Shown here piece by piece: positions 1 through 10,844 of a stretch of DNA of 64,000 bases. This DNA comes from Bacillus sp. UNC438CL73TsuS30. Lineage in GTDB: Bacteria > Bacillota > Bacilli > Bacillales > Cytobacillaceae. The position numbers and the translations under genes were made by a program. Location: NCBI RefSeq assembly GCF_000482325.1, contig NZ_KI535295.1:297060-361059 (forward strand). Direction: 5' to 3'. The notes beneath the pieces are model-generated. The model did no database searches and was not told the origin of the DNA. It saw only the letters and a program-made list of their open reading frames with translations. Numbering within the stretch: position 1 is the stretch's first letter; the number at the start of each line of letters is the position of its first letter.

Positions 1-132
1 GTTTTGATTTTGTTGCCAAAAAATTCCGAATATTATTTATATTCTGCGAGTAATTTGTTGTTTAATGAATAGTTGCCCCGGCTTTGTGAAAAATGCAACT
101 CCAATATTTTCGTATATCAAGGAGGAACATGG

Positions 133-1461
133 ATGGGAAAATTAAGCTTCGGTAAAACAATTGCGTTAGGATTTCAGCATGTTTGTGTTATGTATGGCGG
201 TGCTATAGCAGTCCCATTAATTGTAGCCCATTCACTTGGATTGACACAACAACAGCTTGTTTATCTTATTTCGTTTGATTTATTGTCATGCGGTATTGCG
301 ACTTTAATCCAAGTAATTGGTTTTGGGAGTATCGCCGGTATTCGATTACCCGCTTTAATGGCCGTATCCTTTATCGTTCTTGATCCTGCCATAGCAATTG
401 GCAAGGCATATTCGATAACAGGTGTATTCGGGGCAGTTATGGTTTCAGGAATAGTAATTGCCCTTTGTGCCCCGTTTATTGGTAAGTTGGCAAAGTTTTT
501 CCCTCCTATTGTTTCGGGTTCTGTGATTCTCATAATTGGTATTACCTTAATGCCTGTTGCGATGGCTAATGCTGCGGGCGGTCAAGGAGCTGAAAATTTT
601 GGGGATCCAAAGAATCTGCTCATCGCTGTATTTACCTTACTCTGCTTTTTAATTTTCAACACATTTTTTAAGGGATTTTTAAAGTCAATTTCTGTCTTAA
701 TTTCGATGATCATTGGTACAGTGGTAGCTAGTTTCTATGGAATGGTGAATTTTTCAACACTAGGTACAGCAAAATGGTTTAACATTGTCACGCCATTTTA
801 TTTTGGAACACCTACATTCCACCTTTCTGCCATTATTACAATGGTTATTATCTCCTTTATTATTGCGATTGAAAGTATTGGCGTATTTATGGCACTTGGT
901 GAATTTTCAGATAGGAAAATTGGCGAAGCCGATATTAAAAAAGGACTACGTGCAGAAGGAATTGGCGCATTTATAAGTAGTATCCTAAATTCCTTCAGCC
1001 ATTCGACTTTTTCACAGAATGTCGGTCTAGTTATGCTTACGAAAGTAACAAATTTAAGTGTTTTGGTTGCTTCCGGGATTATCCTTGTATTTTTAGGTCT
1101 AGTACCAAAAGTAGGAGCTCTCACCACTATGATTCCTGCTCCTGTTCTTGGTGGGGCCATGATCCCGATGTTTGGCATGCTAATTGCTGCTGCATTAAAA
1201 ATTATTGGGAAAGCGGATATGTCTTTGCCATCTAATCAAATTACAATTGCTATTGGCGTTGGTATCGCATTAGCAATAAAAGGTGTCCCCACTGCCTTTA
1301 CTCATCTTCCACAAACTCTTCATTTATTAATTGGGGATGGCGTTGTAGTTGGTGCATTAGTTCTTGTTATATTAAACGCATTGTTAAATGGTAGTTTGCA
1401 AGAAGGGCATTTTCATGGATTCGAGAAAGTAGAAGCAGAAGCCATATTGGATGCTGAATAG
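133..1461 (+). CDS. Urate/xanthine permease (nucleobase:cation symporter 2 family)
   Basis: A 442-residue polytopic membrane protein of the NCS2 (xanthine/uracil permease) family that probably imports urate or xanthine by proton symport. The N-terminal GFQHVCVMYGGAIAVP stretch and about 12-14 hydrophobic segments are typical. The later ESIGVFMALGEF segment and the NSFSHSTFSQNVGLV segment correspond to the family's substrate-site helices. The ATG at 133 is preferred over an in-frame ATG at 73 because AAGGAGG lies just before it and the extra 20 residues are not family-like. It is followed 31 bp later by a pucR gene, and uricase genes lie downstream, so urate is the likely substrate (PucJ/PucK-like). 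Which of the two B. subtilis paralogues it matches cannot be decided by eye. Confidence 0.9.
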   Translation: MGKLSFGKTIALGFQHVCVMYGGAIAVPLIVAHSLGLTQQQLVYLISFDLLSCGIATLIQVIGFGSIAGIRLPALMAVSFIVLDPAIAIGKAYSITGVFGAVMVSGIVIALCAPFIGKLAKFFPPIVSGSVILIIGITLMPVAMANAAGGQGAENFGDPKNLLIAVFTLLCFLIFNTFFKGFLKSISVLISMIIGTVVASFYGMVNFSTLGTAKWFNIVTPFYFGTPTFHLSAIITMVIISFIIAIESIGVFMALGEFSDRKIGEADIKKGLRAEGIGAFISSILNSFSHSTFSQNVGLVMLTKVTNLSVLVASGIILVFLGLVPKVGALTTMIPAPVLGGAMIPMFGMLIAAALKIIGKADMSLPSNQITIAIGVGIALAIKGVPTAFTHLPQTLHLLIGDGVVVGALVLVILNALLNGSLQEGHFHGFEKVEAEAILDAE

Positions 1462-1492
1462 AACAGGTTTTTATAAAATGGAGGCGTGAACA

Positions 1493-2725
1493 ATGTCATT
1501 TCTGGTATCTGATTTTTTAAAGCCGCAGGTAATTGGTAGCAGCCGTATCATAGCGGGGGATCGAGGGGTACATAACAGCATCCGTTCTGTCAGCATTATG
1601 GATGCTCCCGATACATCATGGTTAAAACGAGGTGATTTGCTGCTAACAACCGGGTATGTCTTTAAAGATCAACAGGATACTCAGATTAAATTGCTCAATG
1701 ACCTCGCCGAGAAACATTGTGCTGGTTTGGCTATTAAAGTAAAAAGGTTTTTTTCTGAAATTCCTGCAGTTATGTTACAGGAGGCAGATCGCTTAGGTCT
1801 GCCTTTAATAGAATTATCATCTGATATTGTTTTATCTGACCTGCTTCTTTCGGTAACGAAAGAGATTGTAAGTTATGAAGATTTGTTTAATAAGAAAAAT
1901 TCTTTAGTCTCACTAATTATGGGCCATCCACTCGAGCATGGAGATTTAGAATTAATCTCCCATCAATATAAGTTCATGCCTAACTCCAATTATATTGCGA
2001 TGATGATATCAGTTAATCCCTATCATGGAGATAAACCGGTTATTAGTCAAACCACCTTTGCTCAAATGGCAAACGAGATTGGAAACAAAGTAAATGCAAA
2101 GTTGCAAATGATTCCTAACAATAAAGATTTTGCAGTGATTTTAAATCCTCTTAATCTAAAAAAACCGCTAGAACTTGCCACTATTGCGAGAAAAACTGCA
2201 AGACTTCTGGGAAATCAAATTCAAAAGAAATTTCCCAAACAACCGGTTCAAATCGGAATCGGTTCACCATGTATACAACTCTCGAGAATACATAAAAGCT
2301 ATAAGGAAGCTAAGGAGGCTGTTCATTTTGGAAAAACAAATTCAGACTACAGGAATTTGGCCATTTATGAATACGCTGATTATGCACCTGAAGGTTTATT
2401 TCAGCAGTTATCAGATGACGTGTTAAAAAACTATGTTAAAAGTACACTGGAAGTGCTAACTACATATGACCAAGAAAATAACTCGAATCTGCTGCAGACC
2501 TTAGAGGCGTTCCTGGAAAGCGGCGGCAAGCTGGCAGAAACTGCGAATGTTCTTTTTGTACATCGAAACACGGTGAAATTTAGGATTTTACGAATTGAGG
2601 AATTATTGGGTATTGATCTAAATGAAAGCAAGACGGCATTTCGCCTCCAATTAGGGTTGCGAATTGCAAGGATGCTCGACTTGCTGCCTTGTTCAAATGA
2701 AGTTGAAATAAAGTCAACGATTTAA
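1493..2725 (+). CDS. pucR: PucR-family transcriptional regulator, full length
   Basis: A 410-residue regulator with the three-part PucR architecture. It has an N-terminal PucR domain (about residues 5-125, with the DTSWLKRGDLLLTTGYVF motif), a GGDEF-like CdaR middle domain (about 135-290) and a C-terminal PucR-type helix-turn-helix (about 330-395, LAETANVLFVHRNTVKFRI). GGAGGCGTG precedes the ATG. It lies directly after the permease in the same orientation, so the two are probably co-transcribed. In B. subtilis PucR controls purine catabolism, and that role is inferred here from the neighbours. It is convergent with a second, shorter PucR-type gene and shares a terminator with it. Confidence 0.9.
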   Translation: MSFLVSDFLKPQVIGSSRIIAGDRGVHNSIRSVSIMDAPDTSWLKRGDLLLTTGYVFKDQQDTQIKLLNDLAEKHCAGLAIKVKRFFSEIPAVMLQEADRLGLPLIELSSDIVLSDLLLSVTKEIVSYEDLFNKKNSLVSLIMGHPLEHGDLELISHQYKFMPNSNYIAMMISVNPYHGDKPVISQTTFAQMANEIGNKVNAKLQMIPNNKDFAVILNPLNLKKPLELATIARKTARLLGNQIQKKFPKQPVQIGIGSPCIQLSRIHKSYKEAKEAVHFGKTNSDYRNLAIYEYADYAPEGLFQQLSDDVLKNYVKSTLEVLTTYDQENNSNLLQTLEAFLESGGKLAETANVLFVHRNTVKFRILRIEELLGIDLNESKTAFRLQLGLRIARMLDLLPCSNEVEIKSTI

Positions 2726-2733
2726 AGATTTTT

Positions 2734-2762
2734 AGGGCCGGAATGATTCCCGGCCCTTTTTA
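2734..2762. terminator. Bidirectional terminator between two convergent pucR genes
   Basis: A perfect 8-bp stem (AGGGCCGG / CCGGCCCT) with an 8-base loop is followed by TTTT on the plus strand. It sits in the 34-bp gap between the two stop codons and can serve both genes. Confidence 0.85.
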
Positions 2763-3488
2763 TTTTTGCTCGGAATATTGGTAACTCCATAAGGCCAACT
2801 GTAATTTGAAAATATTCTCTCCATTGTTAAAATCCATACCAAGAAGTTCTTTAATTTTTGGCAAACGCTGGTGTACGGTGTTGCGGTGAATACCCAGTGT
2901 ATGAGCCGTTTCTGTCGGTTTTAGACAGCTATTTAGGTATACCGATAGTGTTTTGATGAAATCCGAATGATTCAACTGATCATATTCAATTAATGGAGAC
3001 AGTAAGTGAGTATAATAATTTTCTAGAACATCTTTTGGAATATATCGCAGTAACGAATAGATTTCAATTTCTTTTTCCTCTTCCATCGTCTCTTCGGACT
3101 GAACTGCTAATATTTTCCTTAGTACTGCAAGAACTAAATCAGCTATTGATTGTTCATCTGGAATTTGAAAGATGGGAAAAGAATATTCATCCGCAATAGA
3201 AATCATCTCAGAAGGCAGAGAGCTTTGTAAATGGTTGGTTTTGATTCCCAGTCCTGCACACTTCCGTTTTGCTAGATCCTGAACCAATTTAATTAATGAA
3301 GCTTCTTCATTTTTGAAAACATACCCCGTAGTTAAGACCAAATCTCCTTCTTTAAGCCAATGAATAACATCAGGGGCGTCGAAACTATTAACTGATGTTA
3401 TATAGTTGGAAATTCCATTAAAACCTGCAGCGATCTTACAAGTGCTTAATGGAGAGCTGCTTAATGCTTCTGCTAAAGTCAACTTCAT
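2760..3488 (-). CDS. Short PucR-type regulator lacking the GGDEF-like middle domain
   Basis: A 242-residue protein. Residues 1-125 form a PucR N-terminal domain (VIHWLKEGDLVLTTGYVF motif) and the C-terminal 90 residues are a PucR helix-turn-helix (PTETAHTLGIHRNTVHQRL). The roughly 110-residue GGDEF-like domain between them in classical members is absent, replaced by a short Glu-rich linker (about 125-140). The ATG at 3488 is chosen because GGAAGTGG precedes it; an in-frame start 39 bp upstream has no good site. It is divergent from the uraD-uricase operon and probably regulates that operon or itself. The reading frame is intact, so this is a compact regulator rather than a broken gene. Confidence 0.85.
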   Translation of the reverse strand: MKLTLAEALSSSPLSTCKIAAGFNGISNYITSVNSFDAPDVIHWLKEGDLVLTTGYVFKNEEASLIKLVQDLAKRKCAGLGIKTNHLQSSLPSEMISIADEYSFPIFQIPDEQSIADLVLAVLRKILAVQSEETMEEEKEIEIYSLLRYIPKDVLENYYTHLLSPLIEYDQLNHSDFIKTLSVYLNSCLKPTETAHTLGIHRNTVHQRLPKIKELLGMDFNNGENIFKLQLALWSYQYSEQK

Positions 3489-3697
3489 GGTTCCACTTCC
3501 TTTTATAAGAAGGTTTCTAATTATCAATAGTTTACCTTATAGTGTGCTTAGAGCACAATGGAAAGTAGTCAGATTTGTCAGGTTCGGCTAATGACCATAA
3601 TAATAAATCCTATTAAAATTAAATTAATCCTTAATAACTATTAAATGAGTAGTTTATTAGGAGAGAGGGGGTCTCTAAATAGAAAGGAATGAAAAAT

Positions 3698-4198
3698 ATG
3701 AGCAGGAAGCTGGCAAAAATGAATGAACTTGATCAAGCTGCTTTTACCGAAGCTCTTGGGTGGGTTTTTGAACATTCACCGTGGGTAGCTGAAAAGGCTT
3801 GGGTAAATCAACCGTTTCATTCTATATCTGAACTGCATAGGACGATGGTTCATGTGGTTCAGGAGGCTGATCTAAATGATAAACTTGCTCTCTTGAGGGC
3901 ACACCCTGATTTGGCAGGGCGAGTTCAAATGGCAGATGCATCAGTTAAAGAACAAGCGGGTGCAGGCCTTCATCAGCTTTCAAGAGAAGAACATGAGGAA
4001 TTTCTTTTACTCAATAAGACATATACAGACAAATTCGAATTTCCTTTCATCATGGCAGTAAAAGGCCAAAACAAAGAATCCATAAAGCAGATGTTGAAAA
4101 AACGGCTGCACAATGGACCTGAGGCTGAACTTAAAGAAGCTCTGGAACAAATCTATAAAATAGCTTTGTTTCGCTTAGAGGATTTTCTTAACGCCTAG
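3698..4198 (+). CDS. uraD: 2-oxo-4-hydroxy-4-carboxy-5-ureidoimidazoline (OHCU) decarboxylase
   Basis: A 166-residue protein that converts OHCU to S-allantoin, the last step of urate oxidation. The catalytic motif RAHPDLAG (His about 69) is present, followed by the typical KEQAGAGL and LNKTYTDKFEFPFIMAVKG blocks. In B. subtilis this domain is fused to uricase in PucL; here it is a separate gene upstream of uricase. The ATG at 3698 has AAAGGA at a good distance, while the ATG at 3689 touches that site. It is the first gene of the uraD-uricase-HIUase-tpx run. Confidence 0.93.
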   Translation: MSRKLAKMNELDQAAFTEALGWVFEHSPWVAEKAWVNQPFHSISELHRTMVHVVQEADLNDKLALLRAHPDLAGRVQMADASVKEQAGAGLHQLSREEHEEFLLLNKTYTDKFEFPFIMAVKGQNKESIKQMLKKRLHNGPEAELKEALEQIYKIALFRLEDFLNA

Positions 4199-4306
4199 CT
4201 TAGAGGTAATAACAAAATGCCAGAGCTTTCTTCCATTCTTTTGTAAATGAACGGGCTACCGTTGATTTAGATTTTAAATGATTTAAAAATAGAAGGAGGA
4301 GTTTTT

Positions 4307-5278
4307 ATGAGTTCAAAGGAAAGAGTTATGTATTATGGTAAAGGTGATGTATTTGTTTTCCGGACCTATCAAACCCCGCTTGAAGGTATTAAATCAATTC
4401 CTGAGTCAGGCTTTACTGGCCGCAATAACGTTATTTTTGGAATGAATGCTAAGATTGCTCTGGAAGGGGATTTCGTAGAATCATTTACAAAAGCGGACAA
4501 CAGCCGTGTTGTTGCTACTGATTCTATGAAAAACTTTATTTTGCGCCAAGCAGCACAGTACCATGGACCGACTTTTGAGGGATTTTTAGCATTTGTTTGT
4601 AATCGCTTCCTTAACACTTATGCACACCTTACTGCTGTTGAAATTACTGCCGATGAAGTTCCCTTTGAAACTGTAAATGTTGCCGGACAAGATCAATTGG
4701 AGGCAAGTCCGCTGGTTTACAGACATTCAAGAAATGAATTAATAACGACTACTGTAAAGGTACAACGAACTGAGAAAGGAAATAATATTGTAAAGCAAGA
4801 AAGTGGTATTAGGAATCTTCACTTGATTAAAGTATCCGGCAGTTCATTCTACGGTTTTATTCATGATGAATATACTACCTTGCCGGAAGCAAAGGATCGT
4901 CCGCTTTATATTTATTTAGATATCCATTATCGTTACAACAATAACGAGGATGCAGTTTCAGACAATCCGGCTGTTTATGTTCCAGCTGAACAAGTTCGTG
5001 ATATTACTGCTTCTGTTTTCCATGAGGCAGAAACAAAATCAATCCAAGATTTAATATACCGTGTAGGTTTACGTATTCTTCAACGCTTCCCGCAGCTTGC
5101 AGAAGTACAATTCTTATCTAATAACCGTACATGGGAAACGATTGTTGAAGTTCCAGATTCTAATGCTGCTGTATTTACAGAGCCAAGGCCACCGTACGGT
5201 TTCCAAGGTTTTGTTGTAGACCGCCAAGACCTTGAGAATGAAGGATTAGCGGTTTCTCCACAAAAGGTAGAGGCATGA
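4307..5278 (+). CDS. Uricase (urate oxidase)
   Basis: A 323-residue cofactor-independent urate oxidase that oxidises urate with O2 to 5-hydroxyisourate and releases H2O2. The conserved ATDSMKN motif (Thr 71-Asp 72) and the Lys 12 region expected for the Lys-Thr catalytic pair are visible. The protein comprises two tandem T-fold domains. It corresponds to the C-terminal part of B. subtilis PucL. AGAAGGAGG precedes the ATG. Its stop overlaps the start of the next gene (ATGAGC), indicating translational coupling with HIU hydrolase. Confidence 0.95.
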   Translation: MSSKERVMYYGKGDVFVFRTYQTPLEGIKSIPESGFTGRNNVIFGMNAKIALEGDFVESFTKADNSRVVATDSMKNFILRQAAQYHGPTFEGFLAFVCNRFLNTYAHLTAVEITADEVPFETVNVAGQDQLEASPLVYRHSRNELITTTVKVQRTEKGNNIVKQESGIRNLHLIKVSGSSFYGFIHDEYTTLPEAKDRPLYIYLDIHYRYNNNEDAVSDNPAVYVPAEQVRDITASVFHEAETKSIQDLIYRVGLRILQRFPQLAEVQFLSNNRTWETIVEVPDSNAAVFTEPRPPYGFQGFVVDRQDLENEGLAVSPQKVEA

Positions 5279-5628
5279 GCGGCAGATTAACAACCCATGT
5301 TTTAGATTTGGCAAAGGGTATGCCAGTAAAAGGATTAAAGATAGATCTTTGGAAACTTGAACCGGAGCGTACTTTTATCAAGTCAGTCAATACGAATAGT
5401 GATGGCAGGGTGGATTCCCCCTTATTAAACGATAATCAACTAACAACCGGGGAGTATGAATTACTTTTTTATGTGGCTGATTATTTTCGATCTCAAGGTG
5501 TCGATGTACCCGAGCTGCCCTTCCTTGATAAAGTCCCATTAAGGTTCGGTGTTGCTGACCCGGACAGTCATTATCATGTCCCGCTGTTAGTTGCACCGGG
5601 CGGATATAGTACCTATCGCGGCAGTTGA
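5275..5628 (+). CDS. pucM: 5-hydroxyisourate hydrolase (transthyretin-like)
   Basis: A 117-residue transthyretin-related protein that hydrolyses 5-hydroxyisourate to OHCU. Signature features are the N-terminal LTTHVLD (His 8), the HYHVPLL segment and the C-terminal YRGS tetrapeptide diagnostic of HIU hydrolases. It overlaps the uricase stop by 4 bp. Together with the two upstream genes it completes urate to allantoin. Allantoinase and later allantoin-degrading genes are not in the adjacent region. Confidence 0.95.
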   Translation: MSGRLTTHVLDLAKGMPVKGLKIDLWKLEPERTFIKSVNTNSDGRVDSPLLNDNQLTTGEYELLFYVADYFRSQGVDVPELPFLDKVPLRFGVADPDSHYHVPLLVAPGGYSTYRGS

Positions 5629-5670
5629 TTAATAACTCACCTTATCGTTTGAAAGGAGGAAAATAGTTTA

Positions 5671-6189
5671 ATGATTACAGAAAGCACTCGCATGGCCACA
5701 TTGGCGGGAAATCCCGTTACGCTAATTGGGCCGGAAATTAAAGTCGGTGATAATGCACCGGACTTTGAGGTTTTAGCGAACGACAGGTCAAAGGTAACTC
5801 TTTCAGATTCAAATCATATGGTACGACTGATTAGTGTCGTCCCATCCCTTGATACAGCTGTATGCGACCAGCAGACCAGACGCTTTAATGAAGAAGCGGC
5901 AAAGCTTGGTGAAAACGTCGTCGTATTAACAATAAGTGCGGATCTCCCGTTTGCCCAGAGCAGATGGTGTGGTGCACAAGGAATAAAAAATGTCCAAACG
6001 TTATCAGATCATCAAAGTATGTCATTTGGCACTGCATATGGGACCTACATGAAGGAGCATCGTTTAGAAAGCAGGGCAGTCTTTGTTGTAGATTCCCAAA
6101 ATATTGTGACATACGTGGAATACCTTTCTGAAGTAACGAATCATCCAAATTATGAAGCAGCCTTAATCGCGGTCAAAACTGCAAAATAG
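5671..6189 (+). CDS. tpx: Thiol peroxidase (Tpx, peroxiredoxin family)
   Basis: A 172-residue atypical 2-Cys peroxiredoxin that reduces H2O2 and alkyl peroxides using thioredoxin. The peroxidatic cysteine is in SLDTAVC (Cys 65) and the resolving cysteine in RWC (Cys 100). GNPVTLIG and the KVGDNAPDF block are family signatures. AGGAGG lies 11 bases before the ATG at 5671; an alternative start is the Met at 5692. It begins 42 bp after the HIU hydrolase gene with no terminator between them, so it is probably in the uricase operon and removes the H2O2 that uricase makes. Confidence 0.92.
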   Translation: MITESTRMATLAGNPVTLIGPEIKVGDNAPDFEVLANDRSKVTLSDSNHMVRLISVVPSLDTAVCDQQTRRFNEEAAKLGENVVVLTISADLPFAQSRWCGAQGIKNVQTLSDHQSMSFGTAYGTYMKEHRLESRAVFVVDSQNIVTYVEYLSEVTNHPNYEAALIAVKTAK

Positions 6190-6301
6190 ACTTTAACACT
6201 GTACTTCTCAATTAAATTACGAAGAGACACATGGAGTACAAGTTCATTTTTTTAATCGTAATCTATTATTAATTGACAGAATTATCAAAAAATCATTGGT
6301 G

Positions 6302-6336
6302 AGTGTGGTAAATATGATTCTAAGTTTACCGCACTT
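6302..6336 (+). other. Hairpin in the hemA leader
   Basis: AGTGTGGTAAA pairs with TTTACCGCACTT across a 12-base loop, about 60 bp before the hemA start. It has no clean U-tract, so it is more likely a leader structure than an intrinsic terminator. A TTGACA hexamer lies upstream at 6273-6278 but I could not place a matching -10 box. Confidence 0.4.
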
Positions 6337-6395
6337 CCTTCCAATATTTATGATCTTATCTTTTTCTGGAATGGTTTAAAAATGGAGTGGTACAT

Positions 6396-7769
6396 GTGGA
6401 AATAATTGTTTTGGGAATGAATCATAGCACAGCACCTGTGAAAATTAGGGAGAAATTTAAAATACAAAAAGAGTCTTATTCCAATTTTATTGAATCTCTG
6501 TGTCGTACCGAGGGTATTCAAGAGTGTGTAATTTTGTCAACCTGTAATCGAACTGAAATTTATGCTGTTGTAGATGAAACATATATGGTTAAGCATAGAA
6601 TTATCCAATTTCTTTACGATTCTTTTGATGCAGATAAATTACAGATTACAAATAATTTATATTTAAAAGAAAATGATGAAGCTGTAAAGCATTTATTCCG
6701 CGTTATCTGTGGTCTTGATTCGATGGTTCTAGGAGAAACTCAAATTTTAGGACAAGTTAAAGAAGCTTATACTAGTAGCCACAGTCATCAAGCAACAGGT
6801 ACTATATTTAATAAATTATTTAAACAAGCCATTACATTTGCTAAACATGTTCATTCCGAAACGGATATCGGTAGAAATGCTGTTTCTGTTAGTTATGCTG
6901 CAATAGAGTTAGGAAAAAAAATTATTGGTCCTTTACATTCCAAGACTGCTGTTATTTTAGGTGCAGGTGAGATGGCAGAATTAACGGTAAAACATCTTCA
7001 CGCAAATGGAGCAGATAAAATAATTGTTGTGAATCGAACATATGAACGGGCTAAGAAATTGGCAGAGAAATTTGGTGCTGGCACCAAAACGATGGACCAA
7101 ATTCACGATGTACTAATCGAAGCTGATATTATTATAAGTTCTATTGATATGAAAGAACCTATCATCACTGTAAAAGATATGGAAACTATTAACCTAAAAA
7201 GAACACAACGCCCTTTATTTATGATTGATATTTCTGTTCCAAGAAATATTGATCCGAAAATTAATAACCTGGAACATGTTTTCTTATACGATATCGACGA
7301 TTTGGAAAGTATTGTTGAAACCAATCTAGAAAAAAGAGCTCAAGAACGTGAAAAAATCAACGATATGATAGACCAGGAATTGCTGACCTTTAAGACGTGG
7401 TTAAGCACATTGGTTATTACACCTATTATGGCTGCCCTTCGCTCAAAATCATTAGGAATCTATGAAGAGGCTGTCAGTCAAATTGAAAACAAGTTACCTG
7501 GTTTAACTGAAAGGGAACGAAAAATTATTCGTAAATATTCAAAAAGCATCGTTACCCAAATGATGCATTCACCATTAATTGGAATGAAACAGATGGTTGC
7601 TACTAATTCAAACCAAAAGGAAATTTCGGACCTTATTATTCAACTTTTTTCATTAGAGGAAGAAATAGACGAGCAACATAATGTGAGAAAATTTAATTCA
7701 AAGCCAAACCACTTAATTAATGTATTACATCCTTCTACTACCTTCGGGAATATTCCCGTCCACTCTTGA
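6396..7769 (+). CDS. hemA: Glutamyl-tRNA reductase, stand-alone copy
   Basis: A 457-residue NADPH-dependent glutamyl-tRNA reductase, the first committed step of C5 tetrapyrrole synthesis. The GTG at 6396 is chosen because GGAGTGG lies 5 bases upstream and because it places the catalytic cysteine of STCNRTE at residue 50, its usual position. The N-terminal catalytic domain is followed by a Rossmann NADPH domain (VILGAGEMAELT, about 190) and a helical dimerisation domain. In Bacillus hemA normally heads hemAXCDBL. Here no other haem gene follows, so this may be a second copy. It is AT-rich and sits between tpx and katG. Confidence 0.9.
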   Translation: MEIIVLGMNHSTAPVKIREKFKIQKESYSNFIESLCRTEGIQECVILSTCNRTEIYAVVDETYMVKHRIIQFLYDSFDADKLQITNNLYLKENDEAVKHLFRVICGLDSMVLGETQILGQVKEAYTSSHSHQATGTIFNKLFKQAITFAKHVHSETDIGRNAVSVSYAAIELGKKIIGPLHSKTAVILGAGEMAELTVKHLHANGADKIIVVNRTYERAKKLAEKFGAGTKTMDQIHDVLIEADIIISSIDMKEPIITVKDMETINLKRTQRPLFMIDISVPRNIDPKINNLEHVFLYDIDDLESIVETNLEKRAQEREKINDMIDQELLTFKTWLSTLVITPIMAALRSKSLGIYEEAVSQIENKLPGLTERERKIIRKYSKSIVTQMMHSPLIGMKQMVATNSNQKEISDLIIQLFSLEEEIDEQHNVRKFNSKPNHLINVLHPSTTFGNIPVHS

Positions 7770-7840
7770 ATAAATGTGGAATAAGAATGATATGTATTAG
7801 AAAAAGATGATCATATAAAAGGTATTAGGGGTGATTTGCA

Positions 7841-8128
7841 ATGGAAAAGAAAAAACCGTATAAAAGCACTTCATATAGTGAGATTATGAAATCGCTTAAT
7901 TCATTAAAGAAAACTCAAGATGTGAGTTCAAATCTTGATATGTATATACAAATAGTCTTGGATGAAGCAATGGTTACCAGGCAAATTACGCTTCTAGAGG
8001 AAAAGATTAATGATGCTCTTGAATCAATGGATAAGCCTTTATTTCTGGAATTGTCCGCTAAGTATGAAAAATTAAGACACCAACAACAAAGCTTAATTGA
8101 AAAAGGTAGGCAATTAAATAAACTATGA
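7841..8128 (+). CDS. IDEAL-domain small protein
   Basis: A 95-residue soluble protein. Residues about 35-80 (VLDEAMVTRQITLLEEKINDALE, then DKPLFLELS) match the IDEAL domain, a helical module found in Firmicutes proteins such as YpiB. The molecular function is unknown to me. GGGGTG precedes the ATG. It lies 71 bp after hemA in the same direction, with no clear terminator between them, and upstream of katG. A second, 64-residue IDEAL protein is encoded at 62339. Confidence 0.75.
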   Translation: MEKKKPYKSTSYSEIMKSLNSLKKTQDVSSNLDMYIQIVLDEAMVTRQITLLEEKINDALESMDKPLFLELSAKYEKLRHQQQSLIEKGRQLNKL

Positions 8129-8147
8129 ATATTGCTACTTTAAACTA

Positions 8148-8162
8148 TCATAAGTATTATTT
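8148..8162. promoter_or_regulatory. Weak candidate PerR box upstream of katG
   Basis: TCATAAGTATTATTT matches 10 of 14 defined positions of the Bacillus Per box (TTATAAT-N-ATTATAA). It lies about 165 bp before the katG start, in very AT-rich DNA where chance matches are common. Confidence 0.3.
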
Positions 8163-8238
8163 ACAATTTAAATACTTTAACTGAATTATCTGAAATGAAA
8201 ATAAATTAAATTTATTATATATTAATATTGATTTTTAA

Positions 8239-10512
<2,274 letters not shown>

Positions 10513-10584
10513 CGGCTACTACGGGTATTAATGCAACAAAGCCCAATAAAAGTTAGTAAATATTATCCCTGTTATTCCCAAGGT

Positions 10585-10613
10585 GACCGACGATTTTAGT
10601 CGGTCTCTATTTT
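10585..10613 (+). terminator. katG terminator
   Basis: A perfect 7-bp stem (GACCGAC / GTCGGTC) with a 7-base loop is followed by TCTCTATTTT, about 75 bp after the katG stop. Confidence 0.75.
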
Positions 10614-10676
10614 GGCGAAAAATCAACATGGAAATTAAATTATCTGATTTGATCCATACACAAAAAAAGAGATCCT

Positions 10677-10731
10677 AAAACACATATTAGTGCTGTTGTC
10701 TAATTTGGATGACAGCATTCGTGTTTTAAAA
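10677..10731. other. Long two-part hairpin upstream of the PerR-like gene
   Basis: AAAACAC pairs with GTGTTTT at the base. After an asymmetric internal loop, TGCTGTTGTC pairs imperfectly with GATGACAGCA, closed by a short loop. It could be a second terminator or a leader RNA structure; nothing in the sequence identifies it further. Confidence 0.45.
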
Positions 10732-10743
10732 GGGTAATGATTT

Positions 10744-10758
10744 TGAATGTTATTCTCA
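10744..10758. promoter_or_regulatory. Weak candidate Fur/PerR-type box upstream of the Fur-family gene
   Basis: TGAATGTTATTCTCA matches 10 of 14 defined positions of the Fur 7-1-7 core (TGATAAT-N-ATTATCA). A single perfect Per half-site, TTATAAT, lies about 30 bp further on. This position would suit autoregulation. Confidence 0.3.
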
Positions 10759-10844
10759 ATTCTATCGGTGCCCTTCTATTAAACTTATAATATTCTCGAA
10801 TTTACCAACATGGAGAATAAAAAAATACAATGGAGATGATGTAG

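Larger units (their letters stand above)
10513..10844. other. Gene-free interval between katG and the PerR-like gene
   Basis: This 332-bp stretch holds the katG terminator, a second long hairpin and the promoter region of the Fur-family gene. I see no coding sequence in it. Confidence 0.6.

Noticed and set aside
1..132. A possible purine riboswitch or PucR box in the leader of the permease gene.
   Set aside because: I could not find the conserved riboswitch junction sequences or a convincing PucR box, and the start of the leader lies outside the window.
785..976. Alternative-frame ORFs inside the permease and many other genes.
   Set aside because: They lie wholly within well-supported genes, lack ribosome binding sites and encode no recognisable protein.
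4369..4617. A minus-strand ORF opposite uricase.
   Set aside because: It is fully antisense to a strongly supported gene with no start signal.
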